The notes: generated from the letters alone by a model not told the origin. DNA of 13,518 nucleotides from an uncultured Ruminococcus sp. (GCA_937880065.1 CALFMA010000370.1:1-13518), one strand, 5' to 3'; counted from the stretch's first letter, positions 1 through 8,256 are shown. Translations and numbers: made by a program.

Positions 1-17
1 AAATTATCAATTCTATA

Positions 18-33
18 GCAAACTTTAGTTTGC
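18..33. repeat. Short perfect inverted repeat
   Basis: Arms GCAAACT (18-24) and AGTTTGC (27-33) flank a two-base centre. It lies just downstream, in the minus-strand direction, of the last binding-protein gene and its repeat array. It has no adjoining T-run, so it is not a convincing terminator alone. It could be an mRNA 3'-end stabiliser or a protein site. Confidence 0.5.
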
Positions 34-56
34 GGAACAATATAATAATTCTGTCA

Positions 57-79
57 GGCTTCGGGATAACCCCGAAGCC
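57..79 (-). terminator. GC-rich hairpin, possible operon terminator
   Basis: Arms GGCTTCGGG (57-65) and CCCGAAGCC (71-79) form a perfect 9-bp stem with a 5-base loop, the most GC-rich hairpin near the 3' end of the operon. On the minus strand the bases after the stem are T-rich but not a clean T-run. On the plus strand a short CTTTATT follows. The likely role is to end or protect the 3' end of the binding-protein mRNA. The strand and the terminator function are inferred from position. Confidence 0.4.
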
Positions 80-86
80 GCTTTAT

Positions 87-279
87 TGTCTGCATAGCTG
101 TCGAATAAAATGTCATACAAGCTGTCAAAAAATTAATGTCAAACAAAGGTGTCAAATCAAAATGTCGGATTATGTCATACAAGCTGTCGCAAAATTTATG
201 TCAAACAAAGATGTCACAATAAATTGTCGGAAATTTTGTCAAACTAAGGTGTCAAATCAAAATGTCAAACCAAGCTGTC
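87..279. repeat. TGTC array 1 (16 units, 10-14 bp spacing)
   Basis: TGTC begins at 87, 99, 111, 123, 137, 150, 163, 173, 185, 199, 212, 225, 237, 250, 263 and 276, a mean step of 12.6 bp. The bases between follow a few recurring forms (AAACNAAG, ACAATAAAT, GGAAATT, ATACAAGC). It starts 20 bp beyond the stop codon of the 492-residue binding protein and continues almost to the GC-rich hairpin. It is related to arrays 2 and 3 but has diverged. The unit ACAATAAATTGT, a 5+5 bp dyad, is conserved at 216-227. Units are too short and spacers too regular for CRISPR. Function unknown. Confidence 0.9.
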
Positions 280-298
280 GTATAGAACTAACCTATTA

Positions 299-1777
299 TC
301 AGGATTGTTCGCTTATCCAAATTGAAGCTCTGTTCTGAATTCGCTCAATGCAGGTATCAATATCAATTGCACCTGCTAAGTATTCAAAAACTTCTTCCTC
401 AACAATTTTCTGCAAATTAAAATCAGAAATAATCTCCCAACGCTGAATGGAATTCATATAATTCACAAGCGCATCCACATCTTCACTTGCAGGGGGCTGT
501 TCAAGAAATTCCTCTCCGTTAAAGTCAATTCCCGAACTGCAATATTTTCCGCTTAAAATATCCGCTTTCTGCATTTCAAAAGCCTCGTTATTTATGGGGA
601 AACCCTGTTCGCTGTCGTATTGAACATATTTTTTTCCGTTTTCAACGAATTCATGCCCCTCAATATAATTATCCATAAGGGACTCAACAGTTGCAAATGA
701 ACGGATAAATTTCCAAGCCGCCTCCTGTTTTTCCTTAGATGAATTGGCATTTATGGAATACATTGAACCTAACGAATGAAAATATGCACCATTTCCGTTT
801 AATGTGGGATAACCGACTACCGTTGTATTATTTTCTGCTGAGAAATAATCATCAGCCACAGAAAAACCCGTAATCATACACACATTGGCAAAATTAACTG
901 TATCTGAGGAATGTTCCTCTCTCCGTCCGTTGTTGTATTCAAAGCTATTGCAAAAAGCAAGCATTTTTCTGAATTCCTCACAATCAAAATTAACTGAGCA
1001 ATTCTCATAGTCAACAAAGCTTGATATATTATCTCTGACTATCGCATAATAGACATATTCGCTGCTGCGGTTGCCATTTATAGTGGCATCGGGCGGCATA
1101 TTGTCCCAATAAGACAAAAACTCATCAATTGTCCAGTTCTGCTTTTCGCCAACATAATCACTATTACCGCAAAGGGTTTTAATTCCATATCGGATTGGCA
1201 ATGCGTAAAGTCTGCCGTTTGTTTCGTTTAATTCAAGAATACGTGAATTCAAGGTGTTAGTATTGATTTCTGCATCAGACTCCATAAAGCCGTACAAATC
1301 TACAAAGGCATTTTTGCTTTTCAGAACTTCATATTTTAATGGTTCTTTAAAGCTTGCATTTAAAATAATGTCGATTTCATCGCTGTTGATAATGTCCTGC
1401 ATCAGCTGAAAATCCGCTGTTTTAAAGCCCTCGGGATTATATCCGCCCTCTGTACTGCCGCTGTAATATTCAATGTAATTTTTCAGTTCAACTGTTACTC
1501 CAATATCGCTTTTGTTAAAGGCATCTATGGGCTTTTTGTAGCGGTATTCGTCCTCTTTTGGAAAAACTATAGCCATAGTGAGAACTATATCTTCGGTATC
1601 AGACTCAGAGGTTTCAGTCAGCTTTTCAATTACAGCTGATTGGTTAGTATCTTTTAGGGTATCTTCTTTGTGAATTTCCTCATTCTGAGTTATTGGCTTT
1701 GACTGAAAACAGGATACAGAGGAAAGCATAAAGGTCATAACTGCAATTCCTGTGAGGATTCTATTAAGCTTGTTCAT
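299..1777 (-). CDS. Extracellular solute-binding lipoprotein, short form without propeller domain
   Basis: A 492-residue probable sugar- or oligomer-binding lipoprotein of an ABC importer, anchored outside the membrane. A lipoprotein signal peptide ends at Cys23 (SSVSC). Residues 1-57 are identical to those of the 815-residue neighbour, with only two synonymous base differences. From about residue 64 the protein is a family-1-type binding domain: a first strand, a FNKSD segment, a YIEYY block, and late in the chain VVGYPTLNG followed by EAAWKFIRSF, as in many CUT1 binding proteins. The roughly 320-residue propeller-like domain of the two paralogues is absent. The body is only distantly similar to them, while the end ISEQS is shared again. 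The start has AAGGAGG seven bases upstream. It is the last gene of the operon. The substrate cannot be read from sequence. Confidence 0.9.
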   Translation of the reverse strand: MNKLNRILTGIAVMTFMLSSVSCFQSKPITQNEEIHKEDTLKDTNQSAVIEKLTETSESDTEDIVLTMAIVFPKEDEYRYKKPIDAFNKSDIGVTVELKNYIEYYSGSTEGGYNPEGFKTADFQLMQDIINSDEIDIILNASFKEPLKYEVLKSKNAFVDLYGFMESDAEINTNTLNSRILELNETNGRLYALPIRYGIKTLCGNSDYVGEKQNWTIDEFLSYWDNMPPDATINGNRSSEYVYYAIVRDNISSFVDYENCSVNFDCEEFRKMLAFCNSFEYNNGRREEHSSDTVNFANVCMITGFSVADDYFSAENNTTVVGYPTLNGNGAYFHSLGSMYSINANSSKEKQEAAWKFIRSFATVESLMDNYIEGHEFVENGKKYVQYDSEQGFPINNEAFEMQKADILSGKYCSSGIDFNGEEFLEQPPASEDVDALVNYMNSIQRWEIISDFNLQKIVEEEVFEYLAGAIDIDTCIERIQNRASIWISEQS

Positions 1778-2074
1778 TTTATGTCCTCCTTATTTTTTTC
1801 CATATTTTTGTTGTTAATTCTGTCAAACCAAGATGTCAAAAATTTATGTCAAACAAAGCTGTCACAATAAACTGTCGGAAATTATGTCAAACTAAGCTGT
1901 CACAATAAATTGTCGGAAATTATGTCAAACAAGCTGTCACAATAAATTGTCGCAAAATTATGTCAAATCAAAATGTCAGCCAAGCTGTCGTATAGAACTA
2001 ACCTATTATCAGGATTGTTCGCTTATTAAAATGGAAACTCTGTTCTGAATGATTTCAGCTGTCTGCTCTGCGGT
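1608..2074. repeat. 467-bp near-perfect direct repeat, copy A
   Basis: Matches 4287-4753 at a constant offset of 2679 bp with two mismatches (1631 T/C and 1646 A/T). It covers the first 57 codons of the 492-residue gene, the ribosome site, the whole 231-bp spacer with TGTC array 2, and about the last 22 codons of the upstream 815-residue gene. Similarity drops sharply at both edges, where the gene bodies begin. This indicates recent duplication or gene conversion. Confidence 0.95.
1821..1989. repeat. TGTC array 2 (14 units, 12-13 bp spacing)
   Basis: TGTC begins at 1821, 1834, 1847, 1860, 1873, 1885, 1898, 1911, 1923, 1935, 1948, 1961, 1974 and 1986. Three units make a higher-order repeat of about 38 bp. 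Dyads of the form ACAAT-AA-ATTGT occur at 1902-1913 and 1939-1950. It lies between two binding-protein genes and is probably transcribed as GACA repeats in the leader of the distal gene. There is no GC-rich hairpin and no other gene in this spacer. Confidence 0.9.
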
Positions 2075-4456
2075 CTTTTTACCTGCGAAATACACATTAG
2101 CTTCTTCCGTAATTATATTGTAGATTGCGTTATTGTAATAATAATCATCGGGTTTTGCATTGCTGACATATTCATAAAAAATATCTCTTTCCGCCTGCGT
2201 AAGTGGGGGAATTTTCATTTCTGTGTCATTGATATAGCATACATCGTCATATTCAACCTTTTCACCGTTTGCATCAAGGTAATAAGGCTTTGACATTGCA
2301 TCATCAAAGGTTTTTTCAAAATACGCTTTCAATGCAGGGAAATGATTGCCCTGATAAAGGCTATTTTCTTCTTTAATTAATACACTTTTGATAAATTCCC
2401 AGCAGATATCCTTATTTTCGGAAGTCTGCATAATGGCATAATTTGATGAAGTAATAATTCTTGCAGACGCACCCTCGGGAGTTGGAGTTCCAATCAATGT
2501 AATATCATCGCCCACGTAACCATACTTTATGTGAGCATATTCCCTTGCACTTGCTATATTTGCGTCATAAAGAAGCGCTCTGTCCTCACGGACGGCAGAC
2601 TGCATACTTTTGCTGTAATTAGCAAGTTCTTCGTCTGTAGCGTTATCCCAGTTGATTTCATCGGCCTCACCGGGGTTGGGGTATTCGTTGCAGAATTCAA
2701 GAATTTTTATAAAATCGGGATTATTGAAATCACAGGTAGCATTTTCGTAATCTATAAACGTATTGCTTGATAATACAAGACGTGAGAAAATATCGCTTTT
2801 GGTATTTCCGCCTATAAAAGGCTTCATACCTTCAGGGAGATTATGACAGGTTTCTATAAATTCATCAAGATTCCAGTCTGCCTTGCCGTAATATTTAGTC
2901 TTGCAGGCAAATGTGCTGATATAGAACGAGGGAGAAAGAGTTGAAAGCTGTCCATCAATTTCACAGGCCGAAAGCAAGGAGGGTACAAAATCCTCCCTTG
3001 AATATTCGCTGTCATTGTCAAGATATGTGTATAAATCAACCAATGCACCCTTTTTGGTAAGGTTGGTGAAAACATCGGAATAATCCGACAGACAGATAAT
3101 ATCATAGTTTTTTCCTGCGGCAATATCTCTTTTCAGCTGGTCAACAGGGGTATTCAGTGCCTTTCCCGAGTCATCGTCATACTCAAAATATTCGCTGTAA
3201 TCAGTAAGAGTTATGCGGTAATCGCTGTTTTCCATATTGAAGTCTTTGACTTTATCAGCTATTTCGCCTCCCGAATATTCCACAGCCATATTGATAATTT
3301 TTACATTTTCAATTTCAGCCGCATCACGCTTTGTAAGGCGGTAAATGGCAGCGTTGCCGTCACCCTTGCTGTATTCGGTTATAAAGAAATCACCGTCATT
3401 GACAGGGACAATGGAATTCAGGGAGTTGGCTGATATATCGGAGTCAACCCAGTTTATGAGTTCCACAAGAGAGCCGTCGTCCTTTAAGCCGTAAAGAGAT
3501 GTCTGAGATGAAAGGTATACACGGTAATCGCCCGAACCCTTAATAATATTGTTGAAATACAAATTATCCTCAAAGGTGATTTTATCGGGGGAAATTTCCA
3601 TTGTATCTGCATTGAGAGTTCTTAATTCGCTGTTTCCGTTTTCATTTACCATAAAAACAAAATTGTTATCCCTGTCCGTGCCGTAGTAATTCAAATAATC
3701 ATTTGTGTGAAAATCAATAGGCTCAGAGATGTTTCCCTCACCGTCAACAGTTACAAAAACCGTTTCATCGCTCATTATTACGGATATACAGATTTTATCA
3801 TCACCAAGGGCGAAACATTCGCTTATACCGAACATATCATCTGCTCTTGCGTTAACACTTTCCTCAAAATCTTCAATTTCATTTTCCGCAATAACCTTGC
3901 CTGATTCGTCAAAAGTCAGAATTTTATATGTATTTACTGCGGCTTCTGCCATTTCCTCATAGTCGAAGCTTTCATAGTCAAAGTTCGGGTCATTAAAATC
4001 GGGAAGTTCATAATCACCGTAATCCGTAACTGTAAGAATTGCATATATTGTGCCGTTGTTTGCAGCAACATAGTTTTCGTTAAACTCAATATTGGCTGTT
4101 TTGTTAATTCCGTTGTCAAATTCCTTGTATGCGGATAAATCGGATTCAACCAGCAGCGTACCCCATTCCCAGTCTGCTCCGCTTCCAATAACGCCCGAAA
4201 ACAGGTATTTCCCTGTATTTCCCACATTCTGAATATTTGTTATATCCGTAAGCGGCAAATCAGCATCAAGCTTAACCGCCTTATATGAGGTTTCAGTCAG
4301 CTTTTCAATCACAGCTGATTGGTTTGTATCTTTTAGGGTATCTTCTTTGTGAATTTCCTCATTCTGAGTTATTGGCTTTGACTGAAAACAGGATACAGAG
4401 GAAAGCATAAAGGTCATAACTGCAATTCCTGTGAGGATTCTATTAAGCTTGTTCAT
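2009..4456 (-). CDS. Large solute-binding lipoprotein with N-terminal propeller-like domain
   Basis: An 815-residue surface lipoprotein, about twice the usual length for a CUT1 binding protein. The signal peptide ends at Cys23. Residues 58 to about 382 contain repeated beta-strand and turn units (for example ILTFDESGKV, FVTVDGEGNISEP, YLSSQTSLYGLKDDGS) consistent with a beta-propeller; this is inferred from pattern. An acidic, aromatic stretch (DFNDPNFDYESFDYEEM) is conserved in the 809-residue paralogue. From about residue 385 comes the binding domain: IINMAVEYSGG, KVKDFN, YSEYFEY, NLDEFIETC, and near the end ICWEFIKSV. The chain ends in ILISEQS, as in the paralogue. AAGGAGG lies seven bases before the ATG. 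It probably captures substrate for the two permeases upstream, or works with the adaptor; the ligand is unknown. Confidence 0.9.
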   Translation of the reverse strand: MNKLNRILTGIAVMTFMLSSVSCFQSKPITQNEEIHKEDTLKDTNQSAVIEKLTETSYKAVKLDADLPLTDITNIQNVGNTGKYLFSGVIGSGADWEWGTLLVESDLSAYKEFDNGINKTANIEFNENYVAANNGTIYAILTVTDYGDYELPDFNDPNFDYESFDYEEMAEAAVNTYKILTFDESGKVIAENEIEDFEESVNARADDMFGISECFALGDDKICISVIMSDETVFVTVDGEGNISEPIDFHTNDYLNYYGTDRDNNFVFMVNENGNSELRTLNADTMEISPDKITFEDNLYFNNIIKGSGDYRVYLSSQTSLYGLKDDGSLVELINWVDSDISANSLNSIVPVNDGDFFITEYSKGDGNAAIYRLTKRDAAEIENVKIINMAVEYSGGEIADKVKDFNMENSDYRITLTDYSEYFEYDDDSGKALNTPVDQLKRDIAAGKNYDIICLSDYSDVFTNLTKKGALVDLYTYLDNDSEYSREDFVPSLLSACEIDGQLSTLSPSFYISTFACKTKYYGKADWNLDEFIETCHNLPEGMKPFIGGNTKSDIFSRLVLSSNTFIDYENATCDFNNPDFIKILEFCNEYPNPGEADEINWDNATDEELANYSKSMQSAVREDRALLYDANIASAREYAHIKYGYVGDDITLIGTPTPEGASARIITSSNYAIMQTSENKDICWEFIKSVLIKEENSLYQGNHFPALKAYFEKTFDDAMSKPYYLDANGEKVEYDDVCYINDTEMKIPPLTQAERDIFYEYVSNAKPDDYYYNNAIYNIITEEANVYFAGKKTAEQTAEIIQNRVSILISEQS

Positions 4457-4753
4457 TTTATGTCCTCCTTATTTTTTTCCATATTTTTGTTGTTAATTCT
4501 GTCAAACCAAGATGTCAAAAATTTATGTCAAACAAAGCTGTCACAATAAACTGTCGGAAATTATGTCAAACTAAGCTGTCACAATAAATTGTCGGAAATT
4601 ATGTCAAACAAGCTGTCACAATAAATTGTCGCAAAATTATGTCAAATCAAAATGTCAGCCAAGCTGTCGTATAGAACTAACCTATTATCAGGATTGTTCG
4701 CTTATTAAAATGGAAACTCTGTTCTGAATGATTTCAGCTGTCTGCTCTGCGGT
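4287..4753. repeat. 467-bp near-perfect direct repeat, copy B
   Basis: Partner of 1608-2074. It contains the leader codons of the 815-residue protein, the 231-bp spacer and the last codons of the 809-residue protein. Recombination between the copies would remove or amplify a 2679-bp unit carrying one binding-protein gene. Confidence 0.95.
4500..4668. repeat. TGTC array 3 (14 units), identical to array 2
   Basis: Every TGTC position equals that of array 2 plus 2679, and the whole spacer is identical base for base. It lies between the 809- and 815-residue binding-protein genes. Since the flanking gene bodies differ in about a third of their residues, identity of a noncoding spacer points to recent homogenisation or strong constraint. 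Confidence 0.9.
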
Positions 4754-7117
4754 TTTTTCACCTGCGAAATAGATGTTGCACTCATCTAAAATAATGTTGA
4801 AAACATCTTCATTATAATAGAACTTGCTTGCCTTTATGTTGCCCACATAGTTTCTGATTAAATCACATTCCTCCTGTGTAAGAGGGTCAAGCTTGATTTC
4901 ATTGACACCGTCATAGTACATATCGTCATATTCAACCTTTTTGCCGTTTTCGTCAAGGTAGTAAGGTCTTTCCATAGCCTTATCGAAACCTTTGTCAAAT
5001 TCAGATTTTAATGCAGGGAAATCATAAAGTTCCTCGGAACCCTGATATTCCTCATCAAACATCTCCTTGATAAACTCCCAGCAAGCGTCCTTATTTTTAG
5101 AAGTTTCCATAATTGCATAAGAACCTGATGTGAAAATCTTTGCTCCTGCTCCGTCAGCGGAGGGATTTCCTACAAAAGTGAATTCCTCACCGAAGTTGCC
5201 GTGTCTTATACGAGCATAATCTCTTGGATTGCTGAGGTAAATATCATAGAGCAAGGCTCTGTCGTCACGAACAGCAGATTCTATTTTTCCCCAGTATTCG
5301 TTCATTTCTTCATCTGTTGCATTTTCCCAGTCGATTTCATCGCCCTCACCTGGGTTGGGGAACTGATTACAGAATTCAAGAAGTTCTATAAACTTAGGAT
5401 TGTTGAAATCGCAGGTTGCATTATCAAAATCAATAAACGCATCGCTCACCAATGCAAGGTTCATAAGAATTCCTTCCTTGGTGTTATCGGAAGAAAAGGG
5501 CTTCATTCCCTCGGGAAGATTGTTACAAGTTTCAAGGAATTCATCAATTGTCCAGTTTTCCTTGTCGAAAAATTTAGACTTACAGCCAAATGTTGTGATA
5601 TAGAATGAAGGGGCAAGAGATGTAAGCTTGCCATCCCTTTCGCCTACAGAAAGCATTGTGGGAACTATATCATCTCGTGAAAGTTCGCTGTCGCTGTCAA
5701 GGTATGTGTATAAGTCAACTAACGCACCCTTTTTGGAGAGGTTTTCAAAAATACCCGAGGAATCTGACATACAGATAATATCAAATGTCTTTCCTGCGGC
5801 TATATCCTGTTTAAGCTGCTTGTCGGGAGAGTTTATGTTTCTTTCTGCTTCCTCGTCCCATTCAAAGTATTCGCTGTAATCCGCAATCTTTATACGGTAA
5901 TCGCTGTTTGTCTTGTTGAAATCCTTTACTCTTTCGATAATAGACGGGTCTGCGTATTCCATAACCATATTGATAAACTGAACATTTTCAATTTCAGATA
6001 TATCACGCTTTGTAAGGCGGTAAACAGAGGCTGTGCCTGTTGACCAGTTCTGCTCTGTTACAAGGAAATCGCCGTTATCAACAGGAATAAGCTCCTGAAT
6101 GTAGTCGCCTGTCATATCGGAGTCAACCCAGTTGATGATTTCCACTACGGAGCCGTCATCTTTCATACCGTAAAGAGATGTTGAAGATGAAAGGTATACA
6201 CGGTACTCACCTGAGCCTTTAATAACTGCGTTGAAGTAAAGAGCTGCGTCAACAGTAATTGAATCGGGGCTGACAGCTAAAGTTTCAGCATCAAGAGTCT
6301 TTAAAATGTTATCGCTGCCCTCGTTTGTCATATATACGAAATTGTTATCTCTGTCTGTGCCGGAGGGGTGGAAGTAGTCATCTGTGCCGAAATCAATAGG
6401 CTCAGAAATACTTCCGTCGCTGTCAACAGTAATATAATCCGAATTCATTCCGCCGCTTAATGATAAACAAATCTTGCTGCTGCCGAGGGCGAAACAATCA
6501 TGTAAATAAACTATACCGCTTGAATCGTCTGCATCAGAAAATTTTTCAATGCCTGATATTTCACTTTCAGTAAGGATTTCGCCTGATTCGCTGATAGTAA
6601 AAATTTTATATGTGTATGTTGCGGCTTCTTCCATCGCCTCATAGTCGAAGTTTTCATAGTCAAAGTCGGGGTCGTTATAATCGGGGAGTTCAAAATCGCC
6701 GTAATCTGTAATCATAGCAACTGCATAAATTTTGCCGTCGTTTGCCGCAACGTAATATGCGTTGAAGTTAACGCTGTCGGTGGTTTTGATTCCGAGGTCA
6801 ATTTCCTTAAATACAGAGAAATCGGCATCGGCAATATATCCCTTTACATTATACATACCTTTTTCATCTTCAACATATCCCGAAGCAAGAAGCTTTCCTG
6901 TGGTTCCGATAGGAATAATGCTGTTAACTTCCACAAAGGGCAGTTCAGCGTCTATTTCCACTGCCTTATATGATGTTTCAGCCATTTGCTGAATTGCGGA
7001 TGATTGGTCTACGCTGTTATCGGCTTTGAGGTCAATTTCCTTTTTACTGCAAGATGCGAAAGAGAGCATAGATGCCATAGCCATAATTCCTGCAAGTGTT
7101 CTTGTTAATTTGTTCAT
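4688..7117 (-). CDS. Large solute-binding lipoprotein with N-terminal propeller-like domain, first of three paralogues
   Basis: An 809-residue surface lipoprotein. The signal peptide ends at Cys23 (LSFASC). Residues 50 to about 375 form strand-rich repeats resembling a propeller (TISESGEIL, ITVDSDGSISEP, YLSSSTSLYGMKDDGS, ending YRLTKRD). An acidic segment lies at about 146-166. The binding domain runs from about 378: FINMVMEYAD, RVKDFNKTN, YSEYFEW, WTIDEFLETC, and FVGNPSADG followed by ACWEFIKEM. By eye its body is roughly 60-65% identical to the 815-residue neighbour. Its leader differs from the other two, so it probably represents the ancestral arrangement. The start overlaps the preceding stop as TAATG, with AAGGAG seven bases upstream, indicating translational coupling to the MacB-like gene. 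Substrate unknown. Confidence 0.9.
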   Translation of the reverse strand: MNKLTRTLAGIMAMASMLSFASCSKKEIDLKADNSVDQSSAIQQMAETSYKAVEIDAELPFVEVNSIIPIGTTGKLLASGYVEDEKGMYNVKGYIADADFSVFKEIDLGIKTTDSVNFNAYYVAANDGKIYAVAMITDYGDFELPDYNDPDFDYENFDYEAMEEAATYTYKIFTISESGEILTESEISGIEKFSDADDSSGIVYLHDCFALGSSKICLSLSGGMNSDYITVDSDGSISEPIDFGTDDYFHPSGTDRDNNFVYMTNEGSDNILKTLDAETLAVSPDSITVDAALYFNAVIKGSGEYRVYLSSSTSLYGMKDDGSVVEIINWVDSDMTGDYIQELIPVDNGDFLVTEQNWSTGTASVYRLTKRDISEIENVQFINMVMEYADPSIIERVKDFNKTNSDYRIKIADYSEYFEWDEEAERNINSPDKQLKQDIAAGKTFDIICMSDSSGIFENLSKKGALVDLYTYLDSDSELSRDDIVPTMLSVGERDGKLTSLAPSFYITTFGCKSKFFDKENWTIDEFLETCNNLPEGMKPFSSDNTKEGILMNLALVSDAFIDFDNATCDFNNPKFIELLEFCNQFPNPGEGDEIDWENATDEEMNEYWGKIESAVRDDRALLYDIYLSNPRDYARIRHGNFGEEFTFVGNPSADGAGAKIFTSGSYAIMETSKNKDACWEFIKEMFDEEYQGSEELYDFPALKSEFDKGFDKAMERPYYLDENGKKVEYDDMYYDGVNEIKLDPLTQEECDLIRNYVGNIKASKFYYNEDVFNIILDECNIYFAGEKTAEQTAEIIQNRVSILISEQS

Positions 7118-8244
7118 TACTTTTTCTCCTTGTAATTCATATTATTTTTGGTTTCTTTTTTCTGTTCCTTTAATATACTCCGTCTGTAAAAGAATTTTGT
7201 TACACTATTTGAAAAATTTTCTGTAATTTTTTTTCGCAGTCTGCCTCCTGCCCTCCAGCCGAGGACGATAAGGAGCAATGATGTCAGAACAGGTATGATA
7301 TATGTCAGCTTGCGGAAATGGTAAATTCCCGTAAGTCTGAATTCTGTTATACGTGAAGCATTTTCCCAGTACGGATAAATAAGCGGTTTATCTGAAATCG
7401 CATAATCCGAAAGGTTTTTATACTTCTTTGCAAGCTTTGAGGAATCAAATCGCTCTGTATTATTTACAATGGCAATTGATGTGTTGTAGCTTCCTCCAAG
7501 CTGGTCGTTAAGAGCGTTGTATGCGAAATTCTCAACAGGGTCGGGAACTACACATTCATAGCAGGTCAATGTACTTGTCGGGCTGTCGTAACCCTCGGAA
7601 TATCCGCCGTTGAGAAGCTTGTAACCCTCGTAAGAGATGTACACCCTCGGCATATCCCCTGCGGTTTTTTTCTCCTGCTTTGTCTGCGGAGTGTCAATAA
7701 CTCCCGATATGTAGAACTTTATGCCGTTGAGGTAAAGGGACATTCCTGCAATATCCTCTGAGCCGTAAAGTTCCCACGCAAGCATTCTGTCAATAACTGC
7801 ACCGTCCTGCATAATATCGCTTTCGGTGTAAAATGCACCGTCAAGGAGCTTGAAGTCACGGAAAAGGAAGAAATCCCCCCCTGTAGCCGTTACCATAGCT
7901 TCGGAACGTCCTGTTCTGTCGCAGGTAACTGTCATTTGTCCCGCATTTCGGCTGTAGGCTTCGGGGATAAGCGTCTGCCCCTCCTCTGCTATAACTCCCA
8001 CATTTTTCAGCTTATCCGTAATGGATTGCTTTATATAGGGAAGTGACTGAACGCTGTAGGCTGCATCATCTGTAAAGAAACAGCTTAGCTGTGTACAGCC
8101 CTTTTCGGAATCCCACCGCTGTGCGGCATAGTTGTAGCTTTGGGATTTGGCAAGGGAACTGCCAACCGCCGTGAGAGTAACTCCCGTACCGATCGACAAC
8201 ACGTTTGCGGCGGCAAGGGCGGCAATTAATAGCTTTTTATTCAT
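7117..8244 (-). CDS. Small MacB/FtsX-like ABC permease-type membrane protein
   Basis: A 375-residue membrane protein. An N-terminal membrane segment (about 5-30) is followed by a large extracellular domain with the MacB periplasmic-core signature at about 135-183: a GAFYTESD segment, then GAVID, an ELYGSEDIAGMSLYLNG stretch and FYISGVID. A second membrane segment follows at about 311-330, then a basic tail (GGRLRKKI and a lysine-rich end). Full MacB/FtsX permeases have three C-terminal membrane segments after this domain, so this is a minimal or degenerate form. It starts 12 bases after the adaptor stop and its TAA overlaps the next ATG. In MacAB-type systems the permease works with an HlyD-type adaptor, and the adjacent adaptor gene fits that pairing. 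No ATPase is encoded nearby, so export activity is uncertain. Confidence 0.8.
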   Translation of the reverse strand: MNKKLLIAALAAANVLSIGTGVTLTAVGSSLAKSQSYNYAAQRWDSEKGCTQLSCFFTDDAAYSVQSLPYIKQSITDKLKNVGVIAEEGQTLIPEAYSRNAGQMTVTCDRTGRSEAMVTATGGDFFLFRDFKLLDGAFYTESDIMQDGAVIDRMLAWELYGSEDIAGMSLYLNGIKFYISGVIDTPQTKQEKKTAGDMPRVYISYEGYKLLNGGYSEGYDSPTSTLTCYECVVPDPVENFAYNALNDQLGGSYNTSIAIVNNTERFDSSKLAKKYKNLSDYAISDKPLIYPYWENASRITEFRLTGIYHFRKLTYIIPVLTSLLLIVLGWRAGGRLRKKITENFSNSVTKFFYRRSILKEQKKETKNNMNYKEKK

Positions 8245-8256
8245 CAGCCCACCGCC

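Noticed and set aside
30..338. Plus-strand open frame of 102 codons
   Set aside because: It is made almost entirely of the TGTC array and overlaps the end of the real lipoprotein gene; no ribosome site and a composition dictated by the repeat.
1821..1990. TTGACA words in the arrays as promoters for the distal binding-protein genes
   Set aside because: Many -35-like TTGACA matches exist on the minus strand, but none has a good TATAAT at 16-18 bp; the best pairs end in TATTGT or TATGGA.
2531..2770. Plus-strand frames inside the binding-protein genes (also 5201-5608, 5628-5879, 3707-3962)
   Set aside because: Antisense to well-supported lipoprotein genes, without ribosome sites or recognisable domains.
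87..4668. TGTC arrays as CRISPR
   Set aside because: The conserved word is 4 bp with 8-9 bp gaps, the gaps themselves recur, and there are no cas genes.
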